64,000 nucleotides of DNA from Syntrophomonadaceae bacterium (GCA_003567725.1 PWYU01000031.1:1-64000); one strand, 5' to 3'; counted from the stretch's first letter, positions 1 through 8,946 are shown. Numbers and translations: made by a program. The notes: a model not told the origin generated them from the sequence alone.

Positions 1-960
1 AAATAGGAGTGCCCTCGGCAGTCGCAGCCGCAGGGTTGATGACGTCACTCGCCCCGACCACAACCACCACATCGGTATCAGAAAACTCCGGGGTGATCGC
101 ATCCATCTCATAAAGCTTCCCGTAATCCACACCCACTTCGGCCAAAAGCACGTTCATGTGACCCGGCATCCGCCCGGCAACCGGGTGGATGGCCATTTTG
201 ACCTCTTTGCCGTCCGCTTCCAGGGCATCGATCAGGGCCTTGACAGGCTGTTGGGCCTGAGCTAAAGCCATCCCGTAACCGGGAACCATGATAACCTTCT
301 CCGCTTCTCTCAGTAAGCCGGCAGCAGCTTTTTCAGAAGAAGCAGTATCTTCAAACACATCCCTGGAAAATATATCCGGCTCCATTTCAGCAGGGTCCTT
401 TCGGTAAGCGACGACCAGGTCGGGCACCGTTATAGCGGCATCCCCCCATATAGTAAGCACTTGCTCCTGTCCGTAGAGGGTATTGTCGACTCCCGAATAA
501 CCGGGCTTATTATCAAGGTTGCAGACAATGACCGCTTTAGCTTCCGACACGTGCAACACCGGCATACCGTAAATAGGAGTGCCCTCAGCAGTCGCAGCCG
601 CAGGGTTGATAACATCACTCGCCCCGACCACAACCACCACATCGGTATCAGAAAACTCCGGGTTGATCGCATCCATCTCATAAAGCTTCCCGTAATCCAC
701 ACCCACTTCGGCCAAAAGCACGTTCATGTGACCCGGCATCCGCCCGGCAACAGGGTGGATGGCAACCTTGACCTCTTTGCCGTCCGCTTCCAGAACATCG
801 ATCAGGGCCTTGACAGGCTGCTGGGCCTGAGCTAAAGCCATCCCGTAACCGGGAACCATGATAACCTTCTCCGCTTCTCTCAGTAAGCCGGCAGCAGCTT
901 TTTCAGGAGGAGCAGCATCTTCAAAAACAGCACCCGAAAAAGTTACCGGTTCCGTTTCGG
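1..960. repeat. In-frame tandem duplication inside pntB (570-bp period)
   Basis: Bases 1 to about 360 match 571 to about 930 with roughly 16 mismatches by my count. The match then fades (about 390 versus 960), where the two linkers differ. Several differences change amino acids (Val/Met, Asp/Ala), so the copies are real and slightly diverged, not an identical assembly echo. The second copy is cut by the window edge. Confidence 0.92.
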
Positions 961-1816
961 CTTCAGATCCAGCTGCCGCTTCGGCGGCATCTTTTTCTCT
1001 TATTGGGGCAGGGCCGGTTTGAAAGCCGCCTAATACTGCCGGTAAATTTCTGTTCATAGCCCGGCACATCAACTGGGTAAGAATCATGCCGGCAACACCA
1101 ACCAGTGACCCAACACCGGCCAGTAAAAAATTGCCAACGGCCAGGCCGCTTACCGCGGCGGCCACACCTGACATGGAATTAAGAAATGATATAATAACCG
1201 GCATGTCCGCCCCTCCGATACGAACAGCCATTAACAAACCGTAAATGGCAAATATTGCCAGTATAGCCAGCTGGTATACAGGAGCCTGCAAAAAAAACAA
1301 TCCAATGACCAACACGGCTCCTAATATCAATAAAAGGCGAAGGATTATACCGTGACCTTTCAAAAAAACCGGTTTCTGGGATACTAAACCCTGTAACTTA
1401 AGAGAAGCTACAACGCTGCCGCTGAAGGTAAGTGTCCCTACCCCAAGAGCCAGGGCTGCCGTGAACCAGAAAAGCCATAATTCCGTTCCGGCTTCCACGG
1501 CCATAACCGTGCCGGCCACCAGGGCGGAAGCGCCTCCGCCAAGGCCATTAAATAAGGCTACTGTCTGCGGTATCTGGATCATTTTCACCTGACGGGCCAA
1601 TAAGATTCCCAATATACCTCCAATAAAAATGTAAAGCCAGGCCAGGGAGTCAATCATCCCCATCTGCAGGAAGGCGAAAATAATTGCCAGAGCCATAGAA
1701 AAAGCACCCAGGCGGTTACCCCACAAAGCAGTGCGTGGAGATTGCATAAGCCGTATGCCTATTAAAAATCCAATGGTCAAAATAATTGGGATCAAATATT
1801 CAAGCAAAGTGATCAT
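1..1816 (-). CDS. pntB: NAD(P) transhydrogenase subunit beta (partial, duplicated NADP domain)
   Basis: Beta subunit of the membrane transhydrogenase that couples hydride transfer between NADH and NADP+ to proton (or ion) movement. The start is ATG at 1816, overlapping the pntAB stop as TGATG. At least 605 codons are visible and the gene continues past the left edge; the family is usually about 460-480 residues. Residues 1 to about 265 are hydrophobic (membrane domain II). An Ala/Glu-rich linker follows, then a complete NADP-binding domain III with GYGMALAQAQ, HPVAGRMPGHMNVLLAEV and GASDVINPAA motifs. After that domain ends (about residue 460) a second near-identical domain III begins with the same motifs and runs off the window. 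The unit length is 570 bp (190 codons), so the frame is kept. Identity as pntB is secure; the double domain is directly visible, and its function is unknown. Confidence 0.93.
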   Translation of the reverse strand, partial: MITLLEYLIPIILTIGFLIGIRLMQSPRTALWGNRLGAFSMALAIIFAFLQMGMIDSLAWLYIFIGGILGILLARQVKMIQIPQTVALFNGLGGGASALVAGTVMAVEAGTELWLFWFTAALALGVGTLTFSGSVVASLKLQGLVSQKPVFLKGHGIILRLLLILGAVLVIGLFFLQAPVYQLAILAIFAIYGLLMAVRIGGADMPVIISFLNSMSGVAAAVSGLAVGNFLLAGVGSLVGVAGMILTQLMCRAMNRNLPAVLGGFQTGPAPIREKDAAEAAAGSEAETEPVTFSGAVFEDAAPPEKAAAGLLREAEKVIMVPGYGMALAQAQQPVKALIDVLEADGKEVKVAIHPVAGRMPGHMNVLLAEVGVDYGKLYEMDAINPEFSDTDVVVVVGASDVINPAAATAEGTPIYGMPVLHVSEAKAVIVCNLDNKPGYSGVDNTLYGQEQVLTIWGDAAITVPDLVVAYRKDPAEMEPDIFSRDVFEDTASSEKAAAGLLREAEKVIMVPGYGMALAQAQQPVKALIDALEADGKEVKMAIHPVAGRMPGHMNVLLAEVGVDYGKLYEMDAITPEFSDTDVVVVVGASDVINPAAATAEGTPI

Positions 1817-2106
1817 CACCCCTTAACCTTTTCCTTTTCTTCATGCTTGAACATGCGTAGCATCCGGTCTGTAACCAAGAAGCCGCCTGCAACATTAATC
1901 ATGGCTAAAATTAAAGCCGCCGCGGCCAGGCTTCTGGCGCCCGGCGGGGCAGCGGCATATATAGCAATAGAGCCCAAAACAGTTATTCCCGAGAGGGCAT
2001 TCATTCCAGACATTAGTGGCGTGTGAAGTAATGAAGGTACAGCAGATATAACCCTGTATCCAAGCATAGCACACACCACAAGAAATATCAGTATCGCTGG
2101 CGACAT
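1816..2106 (-). CDS. pntAB: NAD(P) transhydrogenase subunit alpha, membrane part
   Basis: A 96-residue hydrophobic protein with three to four predicted membrane segments, matching the separate C-terminal membrane part of the alpha subunit (alpha-2) found where the alpha chain is split in two. AGGGAGG lies nine bases before the ATG. Its stop overlaps the pntB start (TGATG), implying translational coupling. It would form the ion channel together with the membrane domain of PntB. The C-terminus is charged and Lys/Glu-rich. Confidence 0.9.
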   Translation of the reverse strand: MSPAILIFLVVCAMLGYRVISAVPSLLHTPLMSGMNALSGITVLGSIAIYAAAPPGARSLAAAALILAMINVAGGFLVTDRMLRMFKHEEKEKVKG

Positions 2107-2150
2107 AACTTACAACCTCCCTACCCTTTTGTAACCACAACAGTTGAACT

Positions 2151-3323
2151 TTATTCTTCCATTGCTTTCAAAGTTCCTTCATGAACAACTTTGTAATCTT
2201 TGGTAACCAGGGATTCTTTGATAACTTCATCTTCTAAGTCAAACTTCAGGTGTCCGTCTTCTATCAGGTAATTAATATAGTTGTAAGTGTTTTGAGCAAA
2301 CATCCGGGAAGAATCAATCGGCAGATAGGCCGGAATATTTAGTAGAGCGCTTACATAGATGCCATCGTAATCATACTCTTCCCCAGCCCGGCTCAGTTCA
2401 CAGTTACCTCCCTGGTCAATTGATATATCAATTATGACAGAACCCTTGTTCATCATTTCCACCATTGCTTTATTAACCAGGACAGGTGCTCTTTCTCCGG
2501 GTATCAAAGCAGCTAAGATAACAGCGTCACTTTCCTTCACATGAGGGGTAAGGATATCCCTTTCTTTTTCATACCAATCATCGGGAAGGCGCTTCGCATA
2601 ACCCCCTTCACCGACACCTAACCCTTCAGGAAGCTCAAAGGGAATCGGTTCAGCCCCCAGGCTCCGGGATTGCTCATTGGCTTCCGGCCTGATATCAAGG
2701 GTTTTAATCTTGGCTCCGAGTCTTTTTGCAGTTGCTATAGCCTGAAGTCCGGCAACACCTACTCCAACAACCAGGACCTGGGCAGGCTGGAGTACTCCGG
2801 CACTTGTAGGCATCATTGGAATAAAACGAGAAAGGTTGTGGGCGGCAATAATAACCGACTTATAACCGGCCACTGTGCTCATAGAGGTTAAGGTATCCAT
2901 ATGCTGCGCCCTGGAAATCCTGGGAATACTATCCAGTGTGAAACTGGTAATGCCACTGCTTGCCAGCATTTTAACCATGTCATGATTGGAAGGGTTTGCC
3001 GGGTGCAAAAATGAAATTAAAATACTTCCTTCCGGCATTAATTCAACTTCGTGCTTACCCAATGCTGGATTATTATGGGGCTCTTTAACTTTGAGAATGA
3101 CATCAGCCCTTCGATATAATTCTTCAGTACTTGTAACGATTTCTGCACCGGCTTGAATATAATCTTCATCATGAAAATATGATTTATCTCCAGCTCCTGC
3201 CTCCACCAGTACTTTTGCTCCGGCTTTAACGCATTGTTCAACCGTTTGGGGAATCGCAGCCACTCTTCTCTCACCGGCCAATATCTCTTTAGGAACCGAA
3301 ATAGTAAGACCGCTGAATTTCAT
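2151..3323 (-). CDS. pntAA: NAD(P) transhydrogenase subunit alpha, NAD-binding part
   Basis: Domain I of the transhydrogenase, a soluble NAD(H)-binding protein of the alanine dehydrogenase/PntA fold. It opens with the typical SVPKEILAGERRVAAIPQTV, has the RAQHMDTLTSMSTVAGYKSV segment and the Rossmann motif VVGVGVAGLQAIATAKRLGA. About 390 residues is normal for the split alpha-1 subunit. An in-frame ATG exists at 3332, but it abuts the Shine-Dalgarno AAAAGGAGA. The ATG at 3323 has proper spacing (about 9 bases) and is preferred. It is the first gene of the pntAA-pntAB-pntB operon. Confidence 0.93.
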   Translation of the reverse strand: MKFSGLTISVPKEILAGERRVAAIPQTVEQCVKAGAKVLVEAGAGDKSYFHDEDYIQAGAEIVTSTEELYRRADVILKVKEPHNNPALGKHEVELMPEGSILISFLHPANPSNHDMVKMLASSGITSFTLDSIPRISRAQHMDTLTSMSTVAGYKSVIIAAHNLSRFIPMMPTSAGVLQPAQVLVVGVGVAGLQAIATAKRLGAKIKTLDIRPEANEQSRSLGAEPIPFELPEGLGVGEGGYAKRLPDDWYEKERDILTPHVKESDAVILAALIPGERAPVLVNKAMVEMMNKGSVIIDISIDQGGNCELSRAGEEYDYDGIYVSALLNIPAYLPIDSSRMFAQNTYNYINYLIEDGHLKFDLEDEVIKESLVTKDYKVVHEGTLKAMEE

Positions 3324-3500
3324 TAAAAACATCTCCTTTTAATTGTGATTATAATACCAACTCTAATAAAGTCAAAACAGATAACCATGATAAAAATCCA
3401 GTCAAACTAATTTAGTCTAAAAAGCAATAAAAAAAAGACGTTTGACCCATCACTTCACAGCAATGAATTCCCAGTCCTTAAATTCAAAGAAAAACATAAA

Positions 3501-3600
3501 AGCAATAATAACACTTATTGCTTTTTCACCCCGCCAAATGCAGGATCCTGCCAGAGGCCCGTCCCCCTTATGGTTACCTAATCTTTTTGGGTATTAATTA
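3501..3600 (-). promoter_or_regulatory. Structured 5' leader with hairpin terminator, upstream of pntAA
   Basis: Read on the minus strand, a G-rich block (about 3530-3590) containing the palindrome GCAGGATCCTGC is followed by a hairpin with arms AGCAATAA/TTATTGCT (3501-3522) and then a T-rich run. This resembles an attenuator or riboswitch leader for the pnt operon, about 180 bases before pntAA. I could not match it to any riboswitch class I know. The hairpin also has a T tail on the plus strand (CTTTTT to 3526), so it could serve either direction. Confidence 0.4.
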
Positions 3601-3613
3601 CTTTACAAATATT

Positions 3614-3643
3614 AGTATATCAATATTCAATTAGATATGTCAA
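3614..3643 (-). promoter_or_regulatory. Sigma-A-type promoter for the pnt operon
   Basis: On the minus strand TTGACA (3643-3638) is followed after 18 bases by TATACT (3619-3614). This is close to consensus and is placed to transcribe the leader and pntAA. The rest of the 3324-3941 gap is AT-rich; a plus-strand promoter for the symporter is presumably in 3644-3900 but none is clear. Confidence 0.65.
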
Positions 3644-3941
3644 TCACATAAATTCCCATTTTTATCAGATTATAATAACATACAAGTTTTTCGCAAAAAT
3701 AATTTTAATTATTGCACAAAAAAGAAGGGTTTTTATGCAAAACAGCGAATCACATTATTAAAATCGAAGATTATTTATTATCCGGGTCACCGTTAAATAT
3801 CCTTTAGCATTTAATTAAGAGAATAACTGCAAATAGGCAGCCTTTTATGAAATAAACAGGGGAGGTGATCTGCATTTATTAAACGGGCAAAAGGTAAGTT
3901 TTCCGGGTTTTTATTTACATTCTGAAAGGAGATGTTTTGTA

Positions 3942-5321
3942 GTGACGGAAGCGCTTTTAGCTTTCAATAGTTGGCTAAACTCTGTTGTGTGGGGACCTCC
4001 TTTTATGGTCCTCCTGGTTGGAACTGGTCTCTATCTTACTATTCGTTTGGGGTTTTTCCAATTTACTCATCTCGGACATGCCTGGAAACAAACCTTTGGG
4101 CGCTTTTTTTCCAAAGCTGAAGAAGAAGAAGGTGGAGCAATTACTTCATTCCAGGCGGTAGCATCAGCCATGGCTGCAACCATTGGGGTGGGAAACATTG
4201 CCGGTGTAAGCACAGCCATCGCGTTAGGTGGGCCTGGAGCTGTTTTTTGGATGTGGCTTACCGCTTTAGTCGGCATGGCCACAAAATACGGCGAGGCCAG
4301 TCTTGGAGTTAAATACCGGGAAATTGATCCGGAAACCGGCGAAGTATCCGGTGGGGTCATGTATTACATCGAAAAAGGCCTCGGTCCCAAGTGGAAGCCT
4401 GTAGCCATCATTTACGGGCTATTGGCCGGACTTGCTGCTTTCGGCATTGGCTGTATGGTGCAGGCCAATACTTTTGCCCACGCCTTTGAAACCGGTTTTG
4501 GCGTTCCTAACTGGGTTTCAGGAATCATCGTTGTTATTGCAACCGGCCTGGTAACTTTAGGGGGTATTAAGAGGATCGCCATGACCGCCGAAAGAATCGT
4601 CCCCTTCATGGCTATTGTTTATATTATTGGATCATTAATCATTATCTTTATGAATATCTCGAGCCTGGGTTGGGCTTTCGGGCAAATTTTCTATTATGCT
4701 TTTAACCCCATGGCCGCAACCGGCGGTTTCGCCGGAGCAGGAGTTGCAGCCGCAGTTCGTTTCGGTATCGCCAGAGGTATTTTCTCCAATGAAGCCGGGC
4801 TGGGTGCAGCTTCCATAGTGCACGCCCAGGCAAAAAACACGCCTGTCCGCCAGGGTATGTGGGGCATGTGGGAAACGTTTATCGACACCATCGTAATCTG
4901 CACGATGACCTCTCTGGTAATCATCCTGACAGGAGTTATTACCACTGGAACAACAGGAGCTGAACTGGCTTCTACGGCATTCAACAAAGGACTGCCTGGA
5001 CCTGGTGGTGTAGTTGTATTAATCGGCTTAATTCTATTCTCCTATACAACTATGCTTACCTGGAACTTCTATGGTGAAAAAAGTTGGGAATATATTTTCG
5101 GTAAAAGTATTGTTATACCGTACCGTTTATTATTCCTGGGCTTCCTCTTTGTTGGAGCAATCGGAGGGCTGGTCCTAATCTGGGACATAGCAGACACATT
5201 GAACGGTTTAATGGCTGCTCCCAACTTGATCGCCCTTTTAGTCCTGGCCAATGTTCTGGCTAAAGATAAGAAGGGTTACGTGGAAGAATTAAAAAATAAA
5301 CTGAGTGCAAAAATAAAATAA
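3942..5321 (+). CDS. agcS: Alanine/glycine:cation symporter family protein
   Basis: A Na+-coupled alanine or glycine importer of the AGCS family, 459 residues with about ten or more membrane segments. Family features visible are the N-terminal WGPPFMVLLVGTGLYLTIRL, the conserved ATIGVGNIAGVSTAIALGGP region and the FSNEAGLGAASIVHA motif. The start is GTG with AAAGGAG about ten bases upstream. Alanine racemase follows on the same strand after a terminator, so the two may share a role in alanine supply while being transcribed separately. Which amino acid is moved cannot be read from sequence. Confidence 0.92.
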   Translation: MTEALLAFNSWLNSVVWGPPFMVLLVGTGLYLTIRLGFFQFTHLGHAWKQTFGRFFSKAEEEEGGAITSFQAVASAMAATIGVGNIAGVSTAIALGGPGAVFWMWLTALVGMATKYGEASLGVKYREIDPETGEVSGGVMYYIEKGLGPKWKPVAIIYGLLAGLAAFGIGCMVQANTFAHAFETGFGVPNWVSGIIVVIATGLVTLGGIKRIAMTAERIVPFMAIVYIIGSLIIIFMNISSLGWAFGQIFYYAFNPMAATGGFAGAGVAAAVRFGIARGIFSNEAGLGAASIVHAQAKNTPVRQGMWGMWETFIDTIVICTMTSLVIILTGVITTGTTGAELASTAFNKGLPGPGGVVVLIGLILFSYTTMLTWNFYGEKSWEYIFGKSIVIPYRLLFLGFLFVGAIGGLVLIWDIADTLNGLMAAPNLIALLVLANVLAKDKKGYVEELKNKLSAKIK

Positions 5322-5341
5322 ACATTATAGATCTTGTTAAG

Positions 5342-5424
5342 TTGCACTATCAAAATAGTGCAAGTAAAGAGTAACTAAAATTCTTACCCCCGGCCTGTCT
5401 TCATAAAGAGGACAGGCCGGGGCT
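5342..5424 (+). terminator. Two hairpins after agcS, the second a terminator
   Basis: A small hairpin TTGCACTAT-CAAA-ATAGTGCAA (5342-5363) precedes a strong GC-rich stem CCCGGCCTGTC / GACAGGCCGGG (5387-5422) followed by a T-containing run. The second is placed to end agcS transcription. Confidence 0.75.
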
Positions 5425-5497
5425 TATAAATTTCCTTGCTCCGATTTTTAAACCTGGGAGGATAACACATAACTATTCCGAAAAACAAATACAGCTG

Positions 5498-6637
5498 GTG
5501 GTGTTAAGATTGGAAGATCGACTTCGCGCAACCCGTGCGGCAATCAACCTCAAAAATTTAGAGCATAATATAGTCTCCTTTCGGAACCATATCGCAGATA
5601 AAACAGCGATAATGGCTGTAGTAAAAGCGGATGGTTACGGTCACGGCGCATCTGAAATAGCATCTATCGCTTTAAAGTATGGGGCCACATGGCTTGGTGT
5701 AGCCTTCGTAGAAGAAGGCATCCGATTGAGGGAAAGAGGATTTACTGCTCCTATCCTGGTTTTAAATCCCCCTTTTGCCAATCAGGCCGAATTTTACATC
5801 AATCATAATTTGATACCGACCATATTTACGATGGAAACAGCAACAGTATTTTCAAATCTCGCTAAAAAAAATAACTGCCATTTAAACTTCCATCTAAAAG
5901 TAGATACCGGTATGGGCAGAGTGGGTGTTTTCCATTATGAAAAAGCAGAAGAATTCCTTGATCAGATCGTAAAGTTACCAAACCTTACCTGCAGCGGTAT
6001 TTATACTCATTTTGCCACTGCAGATGAAAATGATAAAAACTTTGCCAAAAAACAGTTAACCAGGTTTTTAGATTTAACCGGCAAATTAAAACTGAAGGGA
6101 ATATGCCCCTCCCTGGTTCATGCCGCAAACAGCGCCGCCGCACTGGAAATGCCAGAAGCCTGGCTGGATATGATCCGCCTGGGTATAAGCATGTACGGTC
6201 ATTACCCATCACAAGAAGTTGATAAAGATAGAATTCACTTAAAGCCTTTAATGACCTTAAAAAGCAGGGTCTCTTTTAAAAAAACAGTTCCTGCAGGCTC
6301 CTGCATTAGCTATGGGTGCACATACATAACTAAAGTAAAAACCCCGGTAGCTACCGTTCCACTGGGGTACGGAGACGGTTACAGCAGGTTGCTTTCAAAT
6401 AAAGCGCATGTCTTGATCAGGGGAAAACGCCATCCCGTAATCGGCCGGATCTGTATGGACCAGTTTATGGTAGATGTGAGCGCTGATCCAGGAATTAAAG
6501 AGGGTGATGAAGTTGTCTTATTCGGGAAGCAAGACGGTGCATGCATCTCTGCTGAAGAGATAGCTGATCTTTTGGGAACTATCAATTATGAATTGCTTTG
6601 TGCAGTTGGCAAAAGAGTCCCCAGGGTTTATATATAA
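5498..6637 (+). CDS. alr: Alanine racemase
   Basis: PLP enzyme interconverting L- and D-alanine for peptidoglycan. The PLP lysine motif AVVKADGYGHG lies near residue 45, VDTGMGRVG and THFATADE follow, and the C-terminal catalytic tyrosine region SYGCTY and GRICMDQFMVDVS are present. About 379 residues is the usual length. The start is uncertain: two consecutive GTG codons (5498, 5501) and a TTG at 5510 are possible, none with a strong ribosome site; GGGAGG at about 5456 is too distant. Confidence 0.93.
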   Translation: MVLRLEDRLRATRAAINLKNLEHNIVSFRNHIADKTAIMAVVKADGYGHGASEIASIALKYGATWLGVAFVEEGIRLRERGFTAPILVLNPPFANQAEFYINHNLIPTIFTMETATVFSNLAKKNNCHLNFHLKVDTGMGRVGVFHYEKAEEFLDQIVKLPNLTCSGIYTHFATADENDKNFAKKQLTRFLDLTGKLKLKGICPSLVHAANSAAALEMPEAWLDMIRLGISMYGHYPSQEVDKDRIHLKPLMTLKSRVSFKKTVPAGSCISYGCTYITKVKTPVATVPLGYGDGYSRLLSNKAHVLIRGKRHPVIGRICMDQFMVDVSADPGIKEGDEVVLFGKQDGACISAEEIADLLGTINYELLCAVGKRVPRVYI

Positions 6638-6677
6638 GATTGCAGGGCTTTCCTATTTTTAAATCCTATATACCTTA

Positions 6678-6732
6678 ATCAGGCATAGCCCGCTAAGCCG
6701 CACGGACGGTTCCACCGTCTTCCCTTTCTCTA
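6678..6732. repeat. Dispersed palindromic repeat, truncated copy (R1)
   Basis: The segment TCAGGCATAGCCCGCTAAG followed by GGACGGTTCCACCGTC matches the left half of the copy at 57011-57110. The rest of the 6638-6872 gap shows no gene. Confidence 0.7.
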
Positions 6733-6872
6733 ATAATGTGAATAAATACCGGTTGCTATTAAATGAATATTATCGTAATATAGAAATTGGAGAGTGCAGG
6801 ACAACCTCAGCACTTATGAACAATTATTCTGAATAAGAATCAGCTAATAATAGGATAAGGAGGAGCTGCTAC

Positions 6873-7043
6873 ATGCCGGTATATGAGTACGTTTGCCAGG
6901 AATGTAAAAAAATAACAGAAGTAAAGGCCAGCTTTGAAGAAAAAGAAAAAGGATTAACAGTTAAATGTGAACACTGCAGCAGCAATAATGTGAAGCAGTA
7001 TTTCGGCAATATGACTGTTACTGCCAACTTCCCTTTACACTAA
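6873..7043 (+). CDS. FmdB-like small zinc-ribbon protein
   Basis: A 56-residue protein starting MPVYEYVCQECKK, with two CxxC pairs (CQEC and CEHC) that would bind one zinc, as in the FmdB/CxxC_CxxC_SSSS regulatory family. A strong AAGGAGGAG precedes the ATG by about nine bases. The Ser-rich loop after the second pair is also typical. A terminator follows directly, so it is probably a single-gene unit. The function of the family is poorly known. Confidence 0.82.
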   Translation: MPVYEYVCQECKKITEVKASFEEKEKGLTVKCEHCSSNNVKQYFGNMTVTANFPLH

Positions 7044-7068
7044 AGTGAGCGTCCAAACAAAATCTCGA

Positions 7069-7102
7069 GAAGGACCAGAAAAAAACCGGTCCTTCTTTTT
7101 TA
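7069..7102 (+). terminator. Rho-independent terminator after the zinc-ribbon gene
   Basis: Stem GAAGGACC / GGTCCTTC followed by TTTTTT. It lies between convergent genes. Confidence 0.85.
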
Positions 7103-7128
7103 TTAACCCTATTTAATAGAATCTTCCC

Positions 7129-7500
7129 TTAAGCTTTTTCAAGAGTAATTTCTTCCCCATCACAAACATCACCCCATGCTCTGGGGTCTCCCCGTAAGCG
7201 CCCCACCAGGTTTACCGGGCTGGCCGGCCTGATTTCACCCGCTGTTGAAACCGGTGTTTGCCCAAAAAATATGCAAAAACAAGAACCTTCCGGCCAGTAA
7301 GCCACATCTCCTACTTCTACCATTGAAACAGCATCTTCCGGTCCGGTTTTAAGGGGTATGCTAAAGTATATTTCCTCACCCCAGGTACTGACAGAGTCTG
7401 CAACCGGTAATATCTCCCATAAGAGGTCAGCGGTTTTTGAATTGTTTAACTCCGCTTTCATTTGAATTTTTTCAGTTATAATGCTAATGATCCTGGTCAC
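7129..7500 (-). CDS. Cyclophilin-like domain protein (TM1367 type)
   Basis: About 123 residues. It resembles the small prokaryotic cyclophilin-like fold family, with TWGEEIYFSIPL, VEVGDVAYWPEG and CIFFGQTP, then the conserved PASPVNLVGRL stretch. The reading frame is open farther upstream, but the GTG at 7500 has AGGGG nine bases before it and the family similarity begins just after it (MKAELNNSKTADLLWEILP), so this start is chosen. The role is unknown; no peptidyl-prolyl isomerase activity should be assumed. It lies just downstream of the M20 amidohydrolase and is probably cotranscribed with it. Confidence 0.8.
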   Translation of the reverse strand: MTRIISIITEKIQMKAELNNSKTADLLWEILPVADSVSTWGEEIYFSIPLKTGPEDAVSMVEVGDVAYWPEGSCFCIFFGQTPVSTAGEIRPASPVNLVGRLRGDPRAWGDVCDGEEITLEKA

Positions 7501-7550
7501 GGTAAAGCACCCCTTTTTCAAAAAGTTATTTATACCATGGATATAACTTC

Positions 7551-8726
7551 TTAGCGTAAGTAATCGAGAGCCAGGTTGGTGAAAACAGCCGGACCAATCC
7601 ACAATACATCTTCATCCAAATCAAACTTTGAATTATGGTGCGGGTAAGTAATATTTTTCTTCTTATTCCCGGAACCAATAACAAAAAATACACCGGGCAC
7701 TTTTCCAAAGTAAAAAGACATGTCTTCAGTGCCCATATTTGGTTTTTTTATTTCAATAATGTTTTCAGGCCCAATCACCTTGGAAGCGTTTTTTATAAGC
7801 CTCTTTGTAAAATCGGGATCGTTGCTGGTCGAAGGGTAACCTCCCAGCATTTTCACTTCCGCTTTAGCCCGGTTGGCTTCCGCAGTAGAAGTGCAAATTT
7901 CAGTTAACCGCCTGGTAATAAAACAGCGATCTTCTTCATATAAAGTCCGGAAATCACCACCAAATATTACCCGGGGAGTAATAATATTATGGGCTTCCCC
8001 TCCTTGAATTTGCCCTATAGTAAGCACAACCGGACAAAGTGGATTCATCTCCCTGCTTACAATTTTCTGTAAAGAAAGAATTATCTCCGAAGCAATCGTG
8101 ATAGCGTCTACACCAAGGTGAGGTAGCGCACCGTGGGTGCTGTTACCTTTAACAGTGACTTCAAACCTGGTTGATGCAGCCAGAATGGGGCCCTCGCAAA
8201 CACCAACCTGACCTGTTGCCAGCTCAGGAAAAATCTGCCCAACATGCAAGCCGGCAACAGCATCTACAACGGGATCTTCAAGGCATCCATCATCGATCAT
8301 CCGGGCTGCCCCAAAATAACCCTCTTCACCGGGTTGAAATAGCAGTTTTACATTGCCCCGCAAGCGGGACCGGATACCATAAATTATTCTTGCTGCACCA
8401 AGAAGCATAGCCATATGAGCATCATGCCCACAGGCATGCATGTTTCCGTTGGTTGAAGCAAATGAAAGCCCGGTTTCTTCCTTAATGGGCAATCCATCCA
8501 TATCAGCACGAAGAGCCAGGGTTGGTCCGGGTTCCTCCCCCGCTATTAAAGCAACCACCCCGGTTTTGGCTGCCCTTCGGTAGGTAATTCCAAATTCGTC
8601 GAGTTTAGCGCGAATATAGGAGGAAGTATGCTCTAAGTCAAGGCCGATTTCCGGAATCTGATGTAAATCGCGCCTCCAGCTAATTACATCCTGTTGAATG
8701 TCTTTTGCTAAACTATTAGTGTCCAT
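7551..8726 (-). CDS. M20 family amidohydrolase (N-acyl amino acid hydrolase type)
   Basis: A zinc metallohydrolase that splits N-acyl or N-carbamoyl-type amide bonds (hippurate hydrolase / IAA-amino acid hydrolase subfamily). Motifs are ALRADMDGLPI, the metal ligands in HACGHDAHMAML, GEEGYFGAARMI and THGALPHLGVDA of the dimerisation domain, and the C-terminal MGTEDMSFYFGKVPG. The start at 8726 (MDTNSLAK) has AGGGG eight bases upstream; an in-frame ATG at 8780 has none. About 391 residues fits the family. The exact substrate cannot be inferred. Confidence 0.9.
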   Translation of the reverse strand: MDTNSLAKDIQQDVISWRRDLHQIPEIGLDLEHTSSYIRAKLDEFGITYRRAAKTGVVALIAGEEPGPTLALRADMDGLPIKEETGLSFASTNGNMHACGHDAHMAMLLGAARIIYGIRSRLRGNVKLLFQPGEEGYFGAARMIDDGCLEDPVVDAVAGLHVGQIFPELATGQVGVCEGPILAASTRFEVTVKGNSTHGALPHLGVDAITIASEIILSLQKIVSREMNPLCPVVLTIGQIQGGEAHNIITPRVIFGGDFRTLYEEDRCFITRRLTEICTSTAEANRAKAEVKMLGGYPSTSNDPDFTKRLIKNASKVIGPENIIEIKKPNMGTEDMSFYFGKVPGVFFVIGSGNKKKNITYPHHNSKFDLDEDVLWIGPAVFTNLALDYLR

Positions 8727-8772
8727 CGCCAGGCCCCTTTTCTGATCGCTATGATGGTTAAAATTAAAATAT

Positions 8773-8913
8773 TTACTCATCCACTACCGGGTTGTTGGTT
8801 AAATTACCTGAACTGGAAACTATGCTCTCGAATTCTTCAGGTAGCAACCACAGCAGCTTAGCTTCGCCCTTCTCCCGGGCTTCCCTTGAGACAAGCTGAA
8901 AGTAAGCTTTAAC
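8773..8913 (-). pseudogene. Possible 3' remnant of an unidentified gene
   Basis: A 46-codon open stretch ends in TAA at 8773-8775, just before the amidohydrolase. Its composition is protein-like (LVSREAREKGEAKLLWLLPE), but it has no start codon and an in-frame stop immediately upstream. I do not recognise it. It may be a truncated gene end, or chance. Confidence 0.3.
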
Positions 8914-8946
8914 TCAATGGAAGTAAAAAGGATAATTACAAAAAGA

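Noticed and set aside
430-835. Open frames on both strands overlapping pntB
   Set aside because: They lie within the well-supported pntB frame, show no family motifs and repeat with the duplicated domain; they are shadows.
3644-3941. A glycine riboswitch ahead of the alanine/glycine symporter
   Set aside because: None of the conserved aptamer blocks seen at 34932-35118 is present upstream of agcS.
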